Assembly: GCA_016185205.1 (NCBI GenBank)
Contig: JACPOA010000019.1
Coordinates: 1 to 64,000 of the forward strand
Direction: 5' to 3'
DNA length: 64,000 bases
From: Hyphomicrobiales bacterium
GTDB taxonomy: Bacteria; Pseudomonadota; Alphaproteobacteria; Rhizobiales; Xanthobacteraceae
The translations under genes were made by a program, and so were the position numbers. The notes under the pieces were generated by a model. That model saw only the letters and a list, made by a program, of their open reading frames with translations, did not search any database and was not told the DNA's origin. Below, piece after piece: positions 32,641 through 41,744 of this stretch. How positions within the stretch are numbered: the first letter of the stretch is position 1; each line of letters begins with the position of its first letter.

Positions 32641-33365
32641 GCGCTCTGCTCACCGTCGATGCCGTCAGCAAGCGCTTCCGCGGCTTGGTCGCGGTCGACC
32701 GCTTGAATTTCGAGGTGCCGGCCGGCGGCATCTATGCGGTGATCGGCCCCAATGGCGCCGGCAAGACCACGCTGTTCAACATGATCGCCGGCGTATTTGC
32801 GCCCGACAGCGGCGCGATCAGCTTTGCCGGCGAGCGCATCGACGGCCTGCCGCCCGACCGCATTTGCCGGCGCGGCATCGGCCGCACCTTCCAGATCGTG
32901 CGGCCGTTTCCCGCGCTCTCCGTCGAGGACAACGTCATCGTCGGCGCGCTGCTGCACCGCCGTCACGTGGTGGACGCGCGCGCGCATGCGCACGAGGTGT
33001 TGCGCCGCCTCGACCTGTACGACAAGCGCGCGCAGCGGGCCTCCTCGCTTACGCTGCCGGACCGCAAGCGGCTGGAGGTGGCGCGCGCGCTCGCCACCGA
33101 TCCGAAATTGCTGCTGCTCGACGAAGTGATGGCGGGCCTGCGGCCGACCGAGACCGACCGCATCGTGGCGATCCTCAAGGAACTCAATCGCGAGACCGGC
33201 TTGACTATCCTGCTGATCGAGCACGTGATGCGCGCGGTGATGGCGCTGGCCTCGCGCATTCTCGTGCTGCATCACGGCGCGGCGATCGCGCAAGGGACGC
33301 CGGGAGCGGTCGTGCGCGATCCGGCGGTGATCCATTCCTATCTCGGGGCGGAGGACGTCTCGTGA
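32637..33365 (+). CDS. livG: Branched-chain-type ABC ATPase LivG, altered signature motif
   Basis: A 242-aa ATPase. Walker A is GPNGAGKTT, followed by GRTFQIVRPFPALSVEDNV, Walker B LLLLDEVMAGLRPTE and the H-loop LLIEHVMRAVM. The ABC signature, usually LSYGQQRRLE in LivG, reads LTLPDRKRLEVARAL, so the conserved Ser-Gly-Gly is missing. This variant may still be functional, since asymmetric ABC pairs tolerate one degenerate site and LivF here has a normal LSGGEQQ. The ATG at 32637 overlaps the livM stop; the long track ORF in this frame is a shadow of livM. Confidence 0.92.
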   Translation: MSALLTVDAVSKRFRGLVAVDRLNFEVPAGGIYAVIGPNGAGKTTLFNMIAGVFAPDSGAISFAGERIDGLPPDRICRRGIGRTFQIVRPFPALSVEDNVIVGALLHRRHVVDARAHAHEVLRRLDLYDKRAQRASSLTLPDRKRLEVARALATDPKLLLLDEVMAGLRPTETDRIVAILKELNRETGLTILLIEHVMRAVMALASRILVLHHGAAIAQGTPGAVVRDPAVIHSYLGAEDVS

Positions 33366-34072
33366 GGATGCTCAGTGTCGAGAACCTCGACGTGTTCCAC
33401 GGCGATGCGCAAGCGCTCGATGGTGTTTCGCTCGACATCGAGGAGGGCGCCATCGTCGCCATTGTCGGCGCCAACGGCGCCGGCAAGACCTCGCTCATCC
33501 GCACCATCGCCGGCATGCACAGGCCGAAGCGCGGGCGCATCCTCTATCGCGGCCTCGATATCGCCGGCTGGCCGAGCCACAAGGTCTGCGATCTCGGTAT
33601 CGGCCAGGTGGCGGAAGGCCGCCAGGTCTTCCCGTCGCTGTCGGTGGCCGAAAACTTAAGTATGGGCGCCATGCTGCCGCGCGCGCGCGCCGAACGCGAG
33701 CGCAATCTCGAAAAAGCCTATGCGCTGTTTCCGGCTTTGGCCGAGCGCCGCCATCAGGCCGCCGGCACGCTGTCGGGCGGCGAGCAGCAGATGCTCTCGA
33801 TCGGGCGCTGCCTGATGGGCGCGCCGGAGCTGGTGATGTTCGATGAGCCCTCGCTCGGTCTGGCGCCCACCATCGTGCAGAGCGTGCTCAAGACCGTGCG
33901 CGATCTCAATCGCGAGGGCCTCACCTGCGTGCTGGTGGAGCAGAACGTGGCGGTCTCGCTCAAGCTTGCCAGCCGCGCCTATGTGCTGGAGAACGGCCGT
34001 ATCACGCTGTCCGGCAGCGGCGAGGCGCTGCTCTCCGACGACCGCGTGCGGCAGGCTTATCTCGGGCTATGA
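33362..34072 (+). CDS. livF: Branched-chain-type ABC ATPase LivF
   Basis: A 236-aa ATPase. It has Walker A GANGAGKTS, LGIGQVAEGRQVFPSLSVAENL, the canonical signature LSGGEQQMLSIGRCL, and Walker B LVMFDEPSLGLAPTIV. The GTG at 33362 overlaps the livG stop (GTGA) and has GGAGG 7 nt upstream; the ATG at 33368 is the alternative, two codons later. It is the last gene of the Liv operon. Its final 16 bp overlap an antisense small hypothetical gene. Confidence 0.92.
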   Translation: MRMLSVENLDVFHGDAQALDGVSLDIEEGAIVAIVGANGAGKTSLIRTIAGMHRPKRGRILYRGLDIAGWPSHKVCDLGIGQVAEGRQVFPSLSVAENLSMGAMLPRARAERERNLEKAYALFPALAERRHQAAGTLSGGEQQMLSIGRCLMGAPELVMFDEPSLGLAPTIVQSVLKTVRDLNREGLTCVLVEQNVAVSLKLASRAYVLENGRITLSGSGEALLSDDRVRQAYLGL

Positions 34073-34281
34073 CGCGCGTTGAGCTTACGTGGCCATCCGC
34101 GCATCAGCATGTCGAGCGCGGCCACCCGCATGCTGAGCGGAGAATTGGAAAAATTCGCGCGCAGCAGCTTGAGCGCTTCGGTTTCGTTGGCGGGTGCAAA
34201 TTGCATGACCAGCGCGGCCATCTCGGCGGCATCGAGTGTCGGGAAGTCGACATAGCGATCGATCTTGCAGGCATGGCCCAT
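34057..34281 (-). CDS. Small hypothetical protein
   Basis: A possible 74-aa protein beginning MGHACKIDRYVDFPTLDAAE, with a helical stretch EMAALVMQFAPANETEALKLLRANF and then SPLSMRVAALDMLMRG. The composition looks like a real soluble helical protein, and the codon positions are plausible. The track ORF starts at 34368, but the first 29 residues are Arg-rich and unlikely. It overlaps the end of livF on the other strand by 16 bp. I do not recognise the family. Confidence 0.45.
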   Translation of the reverse strand: MGHACKIDRYVDFPTLDAAEMAALVMQFAPANETEALKLLRANFSNSPLSMRVAALDMLMRGWPRKLNARHSPR

Positions 34282-34389
34282 GGCAATGATCTCGTGCGTT
34301 TGCGCCCGACATCTAACGATGCCGAGGCGTCGGCGGTTCCACCGCCGAACAACAAAATTTTTACGCACGTAACGCGGAACAGGGCTGCG

Positions 34390-35091
34390 CTACTTCAGCG
34401 GCTGGCCGATGGTGACCGTGAGCGAGCCTACGCCCTCGACTTCGCATTCGAGCTTGTCGCCGGCGACGGTGGCGGCGACGCCCGCGGGCGTGCCGGTCAT
34501 GATGATGTCGCCGGGCTCGAGCGCGACCATCTCCGAGAGGTTGGAGATGATTTCCGGCACGTTCCAGATCAGCTGATTGAGATCGCCGTCCTGTCGCAGC
34601 TTGCCGTTGCACTTGAGCGTGATCTTGCCCTTGGCCGGATGGCCGGTTTCGCTCGCCGGCTTGATCGCGCCGCAGGGCGCCGAATGGTCGAAGGCCTTGC
34701 CGATTTCCCACGGCCGCTTCAGGTCGCGCGAGGCAATCTGCAGGTCGCGCCGGGTGAGGTCGATGCCGACCGCATAGCCGTAGATGCAGTCATTGGCCTT
34801 GGCGACCGGGATGTTGCGGCCGCCGCTCTTGAGCGCGACCACCAGTTCGACCTCGTGATGCATGTCCTTGGTCAGCGACGGATAGGGTACGGTGCCGCCG
34901 TCGGCCACGATGGCGTCGGCCGGCTTGGCGAAATAGAATGGCGGCAGCCGCTCGTCCTGGCCCATCTCGCGGATATGCTCGATGTAATTGCGGCCGACGC
35001 ACCAGATGCGGCGCACGGGGAATTTCTTGCTGCTGCCGGCGACCGCGATGGACGCTTGCGGGGCCGGCGCAATAACATAGTCAACGCTCAT
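34390..35091 (-). CDS. Fumarylacetoacetate hydrolase family protein
   Basis: A cytosolic hydrolase of 233 aa with the FAH C-terminal fold. Metal ligands are seen in DMHHEVELVVAL (two Glu) and GIDLTRRDLQ (Asp). RRIWCVGRNYIEHIREMG at the start, FDHSAPCGAI and PGDIIMTGTPAGVAA complete the family pattern. The short form resembles fumarylpyruvate hydrolase and other C-C hydrolases that split acylpyruvates after aromatic ring opening. It stands alone between the Liv operon and the glycan genes and fits the catabolic theme. Confidence 0.9.
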   Translation of the reverse strand: MSVDYVIAPAPQASIAVAGSSKKFPVRRIWCVGRNYIEHIREMGQDERLPPFYFAKPADAIVADGGTVPYPSLTKDMHHEVELVVALKSGGRNIPVAKANDCIYGYAVGIDLTRRDLQIASRDLKRPWEIGKAFDHSAPCGAIKPASETGHPAKGKITLKCNGKLRQDGDLNQLIWNVPEIISNLSEMVALEPGDIIMTGTPAGVAATVAGDKLECEVEGVGSLTVTIGQPLK

Positions 35092-35190
35092 GGCGAGTTT
35101 TGCCTTTTAGATTGTCGTGATTGAAGCTATAGGCGGCTTTGCGGGCCCATCCGGTATCGTATTATTTCGATTTGAACAAGGCGGGACAAC

Positions 35191-36420
35191 ATGACACGGA
35201 AAGATGCGCTGCGCCAATATGGGACCTGGGTTGCAGTGATTGTGGCGGCAGCGGCATATTTTCCGCGCTTCGCCAAAGATTCCGTCGGCATGACCCTCTA
35301 CCCGCAAGGGGCCGAGTGCGTCCTGCAAGGGGTGCCGTTGAACCCCTGCGCCAAGATGTTCAGCTATCCGCCGGTTTTCGCATTCCTGATGGCACCGTTC
35401 GCGGCGATGCCGATGGGTTTGCGCGTGGCGGTCTGGTACGTGATCTCGGTCGCCGCCACCGTCGGATGTTTCGTGATTTCCGAAAAACTGGTGATGCGAC
35501 TGCTGCCCGGCCGCTGGAGCGAGAACGAATTGGCATGGCTGCGCATCGTGACGATCATCGTCAGCATTAAATTCGTGCTCGCGGTATTCGAGTGGCAAGC
35601 CTACGACACGCTGACCTATTTCATCGTACTCGCCGGGCTTTGGGCCGTCGTCATCAACCGCGCTTTGTGGGGCGCCGCCGCGCTGGCACTGGCGGCTGCG
35701 ATCAAGGCGATGCCGCTGGTTTTTCTGCCTTACCTGGTGGTCAAGCGTCGTTTTTGGGCGGCGGGACTCTTCGTCGTCGTCTTCATCGCATTGTGGCTGC
35801 TGCCCGACGCCTATGCGGCGCTCAAGAACATGCGGCCGCATTACCTCGAGACCTGGTTGCGGCAGATCGCCGGTCCGGCGCTGGCGAACGAAGCAAACCC
35901 CGACGCGTTATTTTGGACGAGCTGGATAGGCGCCAACATCCTCAATCACTCGTTTACGGGAATGGTGGCGCGCCTGGTCGTCGACACACCCGCCGCCGCC
36001 CATGGCAAAGCAATACTTTATACCCTCTGTGCCGCCTATATCGCGGTCGTCGGCCTGCTGCTGTTGCGCTCGCGGCGGCGGGACGACTTCGCCGCAATCG
36101 ACGGTTCAATCCTGGTCATCAGCATGCTGCTGCTGTCGCCAATGACCAGCCGCTATCACTATATCCTGCTGATCCTGCCCTACATGACGGTCGTGGGCCT
36201 GGCGGTGCGCGACAGCTCGTTGCGGATTGCGGCCATCGTCACCGTGGTTGCGAGCTTCATACTGGGAACGGCGACGTCGAACGATCTCGCGGGTCGTGTC
36301 CTGACCGAGTGGTCCTACGCCCATAACTTTCTGGTCCACAGCGCGCTCGTGCTGCTGGTGTTCCTCGGTTATGTCATCTTGCGCAACGAGGTGCGGCAGA
36401 CGGCTCCGGCGATCGCTTGA
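35191..36420 (+). CDS. GT87/DUF2029 family polytopic glycosyltransferase
   Basis: A 409-aa integral membrane protein with about ten hydrophobic segments. It resembles the polyprenyl-phosphate-mannose-dependent GT87 (DUF2029) family: a first periplasmic loop with DSVGMTLYPQGAECVLQG, then NPCAKMFSYPPVFAFLMAPF, LALAAAIKAMPLVFLPYLVVKRR and LLLSPMTSRYHYILLILP. Such enzymes use lipid-linked sugars at the periplasmic face. It marks the left end of the surface-glycan region and is convergent, with 12 bp between, with a dolichol-phosphate-mannose-synthase-like gene that could supply its lipid-linked donor. Confidence 0.82.
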   Translation: MTRKDALRQYGTWVAVIVAAAAYFPRFAKDSVGMTLYPQGAECVLQGVPLNPCAKMFSYPPVFAFLMAPFAAMPMGLRVAVWYVISVAATVGCFVISEKLVMRLLPGRWSENELAWLRIVTIIVSIKFVLAVFEWQAYDTLTYFIVLAGLWAVVINRALWGAAALALAAAIKAMPLVFLPYLVVKRRFWAAGLFVVVFIALWLLPDAYAALKNMRPHYLETWLRQIAGPALANEANPDALFWTSWIGANILNHSFTGMVARLVVDTPAAAHGKAILYTLCAAYIAVVGLLLLRSRRRDDFAAIDGSILVISMLLLSPMTSRYHYILLILPYMTVVGLAVRDSSLRIAAIVTVVASFILGTATSNDLAGRVLTEWSYAHNFLVHSALVLLVFLGYVILRNEVRQTAPAIA

Positions 36421-36432
36421 TCCGCCGAGATT

Positions 36433-37614
36433 TCAGCGGCTGCGCCAGACCATCATCGACGAGACCACGTAGTTCCATACCACGCTCATGGCCGCGCCGC
36501 CGAGACCGGCGACCCACCATGTCTGCTCGTGGCCGAACAGCCAGTTGCCGACGCTCATGTTGGAAAGCGCGCCGATGCTCGAGACCAGGTAGAAAAGCAT
36601 CAAACCGGTCAGATAATTCATGCCGGTGAGCCGCTGATCGCGATAGGTGATCGCATTGTTGAGCGCAAAATTATTCGCGATGGCGACGACGATGGCCAGC
36701 GTTTGCGCCCATTGGAACGACAGGCCGATGACCGCGACGCCGATGGACAGCGCGACAAAGTGCACGCCGATGCCGACTATTCCGACCAAGCAGAAGAAAA
36801 TGAACCGCAGCGACAGCAGGTCGGATGTCGCTTTCGCGAGCACGAGGCCGGCGTAGTCGAGGGCGATCCGCGTGTCGAGTTTGCTGGCGCCGCGATGGCG
36901 TGAACGGAATTGATACGGCAATTCCGCCACGCGCAGCGACTTGCCGGCGGTCGAGACGATATCGAGCAGGATCTTGAAGCCTTGCGTCGACAGCTTGCGG
37001 GCGAAAGTCTCGACCACATTCCGGCGCAACATGAAGAACCCACTGAGCGGATCGCTCAGTTTGAGGCCAAGGACTTTATTGGCGAGGCGGGTTGCCAGCA
37101 GGCTGATCCATTTGCGCTTGGTTGAAAACGTGTCGGCGGCGCCGCCCTCGGCATAGCGGGTACCGATCACGAGGTCGGCTTCGTCGGCGCGCAATTTCGC
37201 CAGCATGGGCAGCAAGAGCCGTTCGTCGTGCTGCAGGTCCGCGTCCATGACCGCGGCGTAGCGCGCGTTGCTGGCCAGCATGCCTTCCAGGCATGCGCCG
37301 GACAGGCCGCGGCGGCCGACGCGGCGAAGGCAGCGGATGCGTGGGTCGCTGGCGCCGAGCGCGCGCGCCACCTCGGCGGTTCCGTCCGGCGAGTCGTCGT
37401 CGACGATGATCATTTCCCAGGCCACATCGGGCAGCGCCTTGCGCAGGCGATCGACCAGGACCGGGATATTTTCGCATTCGTTGAAGGTCGGGACGATGAT
37501 GCTCAGTTCGGTCGCCCCGGCTATCGGCTTGCGCCGCAGGCCGTCCCCGGCGACGGCCAAGCTTTCGTCGGCCGGCAGGGATTTCTTCGAAACTGGTGCT
37601 TGTTTGCGCGCCAT
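36433..37614 (-). CDS. DPMS-like GT2 glycosyltransferase fused to a GtrA-like membrane domain
   Basis: A 393-aa fusion. Residues 35-265 are a GT2 polyprenyl-phosphate sugar transferase: LSIIVPTFNECENIPVLVDRL, MIIVDDDSPDGTAEVA, AAVMDADLQHDE with the DxD, VIGTRYAEGG and LSDPLSGFFMLRR. The C-terminal 120 residues are a GtrA-like domain with four helices (FIFFCLVGIVGIGVHFVAL, NNFALNNAITYRDQR). It probably makes and presents a polyprenyl-phosphate sugar for glycan decoration. The Met at 37614, 4 nt after the exporter stop, gives the normal length; the longer track ORF is a shadow. Confidence 0.9.
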   Translation of the reverse strand: MARKQAPVSKKSLPADESLAVAGDGLRRKPIAGATELSIIVPTFNECENIPVLVDRLRKALPDVAWEMIIVDDDSPDGTAEVARALGASDPRIRCLRRVGRRGLSGACLEGMLASNARYAAVMDADLQHDERLLLPMLAKLRADEADLVIGTRYAEGGAADTFSTKRKWISLLATRLANKVLGLKLSDPLSGFFMLRRNVVETFARKLSTQGFKILLDIVSTAGKSLRVAELPYQFRSRHRGASKLDTRIALDYAGLVLAKATSDLLSLRFIFFCLVGIVGIGVHFVALSIGVAVIGLSFQWAQTLAIVVAIANNFALNNAITYRDQRLTGMNYLTGLMLFYLVSSIGALSNMSVGNWLFGHEQTWWVAGLGGAAMSVVWNYVVSSMMVWRSR

Positions 37615-37618
37615 GTGA

Positions 37619-39427
37619 TTAATCGGTCGTGGCGACCGCCGGCGTGCGGTTCTCCTGCTCCTTGAGCTGGAGCCGGTAGAAGGCGGCATAACGGCCGTCC
37701 TTGCGCAGCAATTCGTCGTGCCGGCCGGATTCGCTGGCCTGGCCATTCTCCACCACATAGATGCGGTCGGCGTGCGAAACGGTGTGCAGCCGGTGCGCGA
37801 TCGCCAGCGTGGTGCGGCCGCGGCAGAGAACTTCCATCGCCTCGCGCACCTGTAGCTCGGATTCCGAATCGAGCGCGGCGGTGGCCTCGTCGAGCAGGAT
37901 GATCGGCGCATTCTTGATCAGCGCGCGTGCGATCGCCACCCGCTGGCGCTGGCCACCGGACAGCTGCAGCCCGTGCTCGCCGACTGGCGTGTCGTAGCCG
38001 CGCGGGAACGCCATGATGAAATCGTGCGCATAGGCGGCCTTGGCGGCGGCCACGATCTCGTCCTCGCTGGCGCCCGGTTTGCCGAATTCGATGTTCTCGC
38101 GGATCGTGCCGCGGAACAGGAAGGTGTCCTGCCCGACATAGGCGATGTGCTGGCGCAGCGAGCGGCGCGACACCTGGGCGATGTCCTGCCGGTCGATGAC
38201 GATGCGGCCGCGCTCGGCCTCATAGAAGCGCAGGATCAGATTGAACACGGTCGACTTGCCGCCGCCGGACGGCCCGACCAAGGCGGTCAGCTTGCCGGGT
38301 TCGGCCACCAGCGACATGCCGGACAGCACCGCCTCGTCGCTGCGATAGGCGAAATGCACGTCGTCGAATTCCAGCCGCGGCGTCACGATCTGCAAGTCCG
38401 GCTTGTTGCGGTCGAGCGGTTCGCTCGGCGGACTATCGATTACCTCGAACAGCACGCGCACGCCCACCAGCCCGCTGTTGAGCTCGATATTGAGCCGGGC
38501 CAGCCGCTTGGCCGGCTCATAGGCCAGCAGGAACGCCGCGATGAACGAGAAAAATTCTCCGGGTGCCGCGCCGGTATTGAGCACGCGATAGCCGCCATAG
38601 GTGATGGCGATCGCGACTGCGAAGCCGCCCAGGGTTTCCATCAGCGGGCTGGCGCGGCTGGAGACGCGCGCCATCTTGTTGGCTTCGTGCTCGACCGCCG
38701 CGACGTTGCGGTCGAAGCGCTCGCGCATGATGCCTTCGAGCGTGAAGGCCTTGACGATGCGGATGCCTTGCAGGGTTTCCTGCAACGTCTCGAGGATGCG
38801 CGTGCCGCCGTCGAACTGGGTGCGCGCGATCTTGTAGACGCGGCGGATCAGCTTGCGCAGAATGAGGAACGCCGGCGGCGCGACCACGAAGCTGAAGAAC
38901 GACATCATCGGGTCCTGGATCACCATGACCGTGACCAGTCCGATCAGCGACAGCAGATCGCGCCCGAGCGAGGTGATCAGCAGATTGAGCACCTGCGTGC
39001 AGGCCGCGGCGCCGGTCGACAGCCGCGCGATAAATTCGGTCGAATGCCGGTTGGAGAAGAAAGTGAGCCCTTCGTGCAAGAGCTTGGTGAAGACGGCGCG
39101 CTGATTGTCGGCGACGATGTGGTTACCGATGCGCGAGAGCGTCACGCTGTGGCCGTAGGTGGCGAGCCCCTTGATCGTGAACAGGGCGGCGGTGATTCCG
39201 CCCAGCACGAAGACGGCCGAGAGATTGCGATGAACATAAGTCTGGTTCATCACGTCGCCGATCAGATAGGCGCTCAACGCCGTGCAGGCGGCGGAAATCG
39301 CCATCAGGACGAAGGCGACGACGTATTTGCGCCAATGCACCAGGCCTTGTTCGGTCAGCAATCGCCGGATCAGGGCGAGGGCGCCGTAACGCTCGTCGTT
39401 GGCCGAGGGCAAGCTGTGTTCGTTCAT
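37619..39427 (-). CDS. msbA: ABC exporter, MsbA-like lipid flippase
   Basis: A 602-aa half-transporter. An N-terminal six-helix exporter domain is followed by an ATPase domain from about residue 345. Motifs are Walker A GPSGGGKST, signature LSGGQRQRVAIARAL, Walker B IILLDEATAALD and the H-loop in LAIAHRLHTV. Length and organisation match MsbA, which flips lipid A-core across the inner membrane as a homodimer, and the LPS gene context agrees. It might instead export another glycolipid. The Met at 39427 is favoured because AGAGGG lies just upstream. It is likely co-transcribed with the DPMS-GtrA gene 4 nt downstream. Confidence 0.88.
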   Translation of the reverse strand: MNEHSLPSANDERYGALALIRRLLTEQGLVHWRKYVVAFVLMAISAACTALSAYLIGDVMNQTYVHRNLSAVFVLGGITAALFTIKGLATYGHSVTLSRIGNHIVADNQRAVFTKLLHEGLTFFSNRHSTEFIARLSTGAAACTQVLNLLITSLGRDLLSLIGLVTVMVIQDPMMSFFSFVVAPPAFLILRKLIRRVYKIARTQFDGGTRILETLQETLQGIRIVKAFTLEGIMRERFDRNVAAVEHEANKMARVSSRASPLMETLGGFAVAIAITYGGYRVLNTGAAPGEFFSFIAAFLLAYEPAKRLARLNIELNSGLVGVRVLFEVIDSPPSEPLDRNKPDLQIVTPRLEFDDVHFAYRSDEAVLSGMSLVAEPGKLTALVGPSGGGKSTVFNLILRFYEAERGRIVIDRQDIAQVSRRSLRQHIAYVGQDTFLFRGTIRENIEFGKPGASEDEIVAAAKAAYAHDFIMAFPRGYDTPVGEHGLQLSGGQRQRVAIARALIKNAPIILLDEATAALDSESELQVREAMEVLCRGRTTLAIAHRLHTVSHADRIYVVENGQASESGRHDELLRKDGRYAAFYRLQLKEQENRTPAVATTD

Positions 39428-39462
39428 GCGCCCTCTGTCGGGCATTGATTATGGCGCGTCAA

Positions 39463-39550
39463 GCGCATGATCCCGAAAAGTGGGCACCGGTTTCCCGCCT
39501 TCGCGAAACCCGCTTCGGCGGGCGAAGGAAGGTCGGTCAAGATCATGCGC
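39463..39550. repeat. REP-like palindromic element
   Basis: An 88-bp element bounded by GCGCATGATC and GATCATGCGC. The inner CCCGAAAAGTGGGCACCGG is a stretch abundant in Bradyrhizobium-type intergenic palindromes, and an inner hairpin CCCGC...GCGGG is present. It lies between the divergent side of the exporter gene and galE. Confidence 0.8.
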
Positions 39551-39656
39551 AATCAAGTTCATGCGCAGGGGCGGTCGTTTCCTTGCCTGGAGGCAGCGGA
39601 TTTTTCAAGCAAAAACGGGTTAATAAGCCGGCGTGATCGGTGCCGTGGCTTCGGCG

Positions 39657-40655
39657 TCAGACGGCGCTGGTGATGCGCTTGCCCGGCAGCCGTTTGTCCC
39701 AGGCGAAGGCATGGGCGACGATGGTGTCGAGATCCTGAAATTGCGGGCGCCAGTCGAGGCTTGCGCGGATGCGATCGACATTAGCCACCAGCATGGGCGG
39801 ATCGCCGGCGCGCCGGTCGGCAATCTGCACTGGAAAATCATTGCCGCTGACGCGCCGCACGGCGTCGATCACTTCCAGCACCGACGCGCCCTGGCCGTAG
39901 CCGCAGTTGAAGGTGGCGTTGCCACCGCCGCGTCGCAGATAGGCGAGCGCGGCCGAGTGCGCGCGCGCCAGATCGCTGACATGGATGTAGTCGCGGATGC
40001 AGGTGCCATCGGGCGTCGGATAATCAGTACCGAAGACGTCGATCTTGGACCGCTTGTCGAGAGCGGCTTCGCAGGCGACCTTGATCAGATGGGTGGCGGC
40101 CGCTGTCGCTTGCCCGGTGCGCAGCTTCGGATCGGCGCCGGCGACGTTGAAATAGCGCAGCACCACGAAGCGCAAGTCATGCGCCTTGCCGGCATCGTGC
40201 AGCATGATTTCCGACATCAGCTTGGAGTTGCCGTAGGGCGAGATCGGGGCCGTCGGCGCATCCTCGCGCACCGGCGCCGCCGCGACATTGCCGTAGACGG
40301 CGGCGGTGGAGGAAAAGATGAGCTGCTTGACACCGGCTTCGATGGCGACGCTGAGCAGGTTGCAGGTATTCATCGTGTTGTTGCGGTAATAGCCGAGCGG
40401 ATTGCTCACCGATTCCGGCACCACGATCGAAGCGGCGAAATGGATGATGGCCGAGACGCGATAATGGGCGATGGTCTTGGCCACCAGTTCGCTGTCGCCG
40501 GTGCTGCCGGCGACGAACGGAACCGAGCTGGGCACTAGGAAGCGGAATCCGGTCGACAGGTTGTCGAGCACGACCACCGGTTCGCCGGCGTCGAGCAGTT
40601 CATGCACCATGTGGCTGCCGATATAGCCGGCTCCGCCCGTCACCAGGATCGTCAT
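39657..40655 (-). CDS. galE: UDP-glucose 4-epimerase
   Basis: A cytosolic extended-SDR enzyme of 332 aa interconverting UDP-glucose and UDP-galactose with bound NAD. It has TILVTGGAGYIGSHMV (NAD loop), the catalytic Ser region IFSSTAAVYG, the YxxxK in SPYGNSKLMSEIM, and GTCIRDYIHVSDLARAH. The length fits GalE. It supplies galactose donors for the nearby glycosyltransferases. It is divergent from waaC with about 144 bp between. Confidence 0.95.
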   Translation of the reverse strand: MTILVTGGAGYIGSHMVHELLDAGEPVVVLDNLSTGFRFLVPSSVPFVAGSTGDSELVAKTIAHYRVSAIIHFAASIVVPESVSNPLGYYRNNTMNTCNLLSVAIEAGVKQLIFSSTAAVYGNVAAAPVREDAPTAPISPYGNSKLMSEIMLHDAGKAHDLRFVVLRYFNVAGADPKLRTGQATAAATHLIKVACEAALDKRSKIDVFGTDYPTPDGTCIRDYIHVSDLARAHSAALAYLRRGGGNATFNCGYGQGASVLEVIDAVRRVSGNDFPVQIADRRAGDPPMLVANVDRIRASLDWRPQFQDLDTIVAHAFAWDKRLPGKRITSAV

Positions 40656-40799
40656 GATTCATGCCCCCGAAAGATTTGCCCTCGAATTTTTCCGCGTCGT
40701 TCTAGCGGGCGCCCGTGAAAGTGCGACTAGGCCGCTCAGCCAGTGGTCATTGTTATGGCGGGCATGCTTAATGCTCAGTATATAATTGTGAAACACGCC

Positions 40800-41744
40800 A
40801 TGTCCGACGTTCTTTTCATCAAAACCTCATCCCTCGGCGATGTGATTCATCACATGCCGGCGCTGACCGAGGCGCAGCGCAAGCGCCCGGATGTCCGTTT
40901 CGCCTGGCTGGTGGAGGAGGCGTTCGCGCCGCTGGTGCGCCTGCATCCGGCGGTCGGGGAGGTCATTCCGGTGGCCTGGCGGCGCTGGCGCAAGTCGCTT
41001 TATGCGCCGGCGACGCTGGCCGAGATCGCCGGCAGCCTGCGCGCCATCCGGGTGCGCCGCTACGACGAGATCGTGGACAGCCAGGGCCTGCTGCGCTCGG
41101 CACTTATCGCCCGCGTTGCACATGGCCGGCGCCATGGCTATGACAGAAGCAGCATCCGCGAGCCGCTGGCGTCCGCCTGCTACGATATCCGCCATAGCGT
41201 CAGTCGCGAGCTGCACGCGGTCGAGCGCAATCGCATCCTCAGTGGCCTGGCGCTCGGCTTTACGCCGCAGGGCGCGCCCGACTTCGGGCTCGATCGCGCG
41301 CGCCTGGCCGGCAGCGGGCCACATTATGCCGTGCTGCTGCATGCCACCGCGCGGACCACGAAGGAATGGCCACGGGAGCATTGGATCGCGCTCGGCAAGG
41401 CGCTCGACCCGGGCGTCGAGCTCGTGCTGCCGTGGGGCACGGAAGCCGAACGCGCCCGCAGCGAGGCGATCGCCGCCGCGCTGCCGCGCGCCCGGGTGCC
41501 GGAGCGCTCGCCGCTCGACGCGGTCGCCCGCCTCATCGCCGGCGCGCGATTCGTGGTCGGGGTCGATACCGGGCTCATGCATCTCGCCGCCGCGCTCGGC
41601 GTGCCGCTGGTGGCGATCTTTGCCGGCAGCAAGCCGAATTTGACCGGCCCGGTCGGCAACGGGCCGCTCGCCGTGCTGGGCACGCAAGGCAAGGCGCCGT
41701 CGCTGCAAGAGGTGATCGATGCGGTCAAAACGCTGGCGGGGTGA
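40800..41744 (+). CDS. waaC: Lipopolysaccharide heptosyltransferase I
   Basis: A 314-aa GT9 enzyme that adds the first heptose to Kdo2-lipid A at the inner-membrane face. The N-terminus DVLFIKTSSLGDVIHHMPALTEAQ is diagnostic of WaaC; VDSQGLLRSALIARVAHGRRHGYDR, LLHATARTTKEWPREHWIALG and VVGVDTGLMHLAAALGVP follow. The track ORF opens at 40743, but family similarity starts at the Met at 40800. Its stop codon abuts the stop of kdsD on the other strand with no bases between. Confidence 0.93.
   Translation: MSDVLFIKTSSLGDVIHHMPALTEAQRKRPDVRFAWLVEEAFAPLVRLHPAVGEVIPVAWRRWRKSLYAPATLAEIAGSLRAIRVRRYDEIVDSQGLLRSALIARVAHGRRHGYDRSSIREPLASACYDIRHSVSRELHAVERNRILSGLALGFTPQGAPDFGLDRARLAGSGPHYAVLLHATARTTKEWPREHWIALGKALDPGVELVLPWGTEAERARSEAIAAALPRARVPERSPLDAVARLIAGARFVVGVDTGLMHLAAALGVPLVAIFAGSKPNLTGPVGNGPLAVLGTQGKAPSLQEVIDAVKTLAG

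Noticed and set aside
37973-39448. 491-aa plus-strand ORF opposite the MsbA-like gene
   Set aside because: Antisense to a gene with complete Walker A, signature and Walker B motifs.
40743-40799. Upstream start and TATAAT-like promoter for waaC
   Set aside because: The extra 19 residues have no family similarity, and no -35 at proper spacing accompanies the TATAAT at about 40781.
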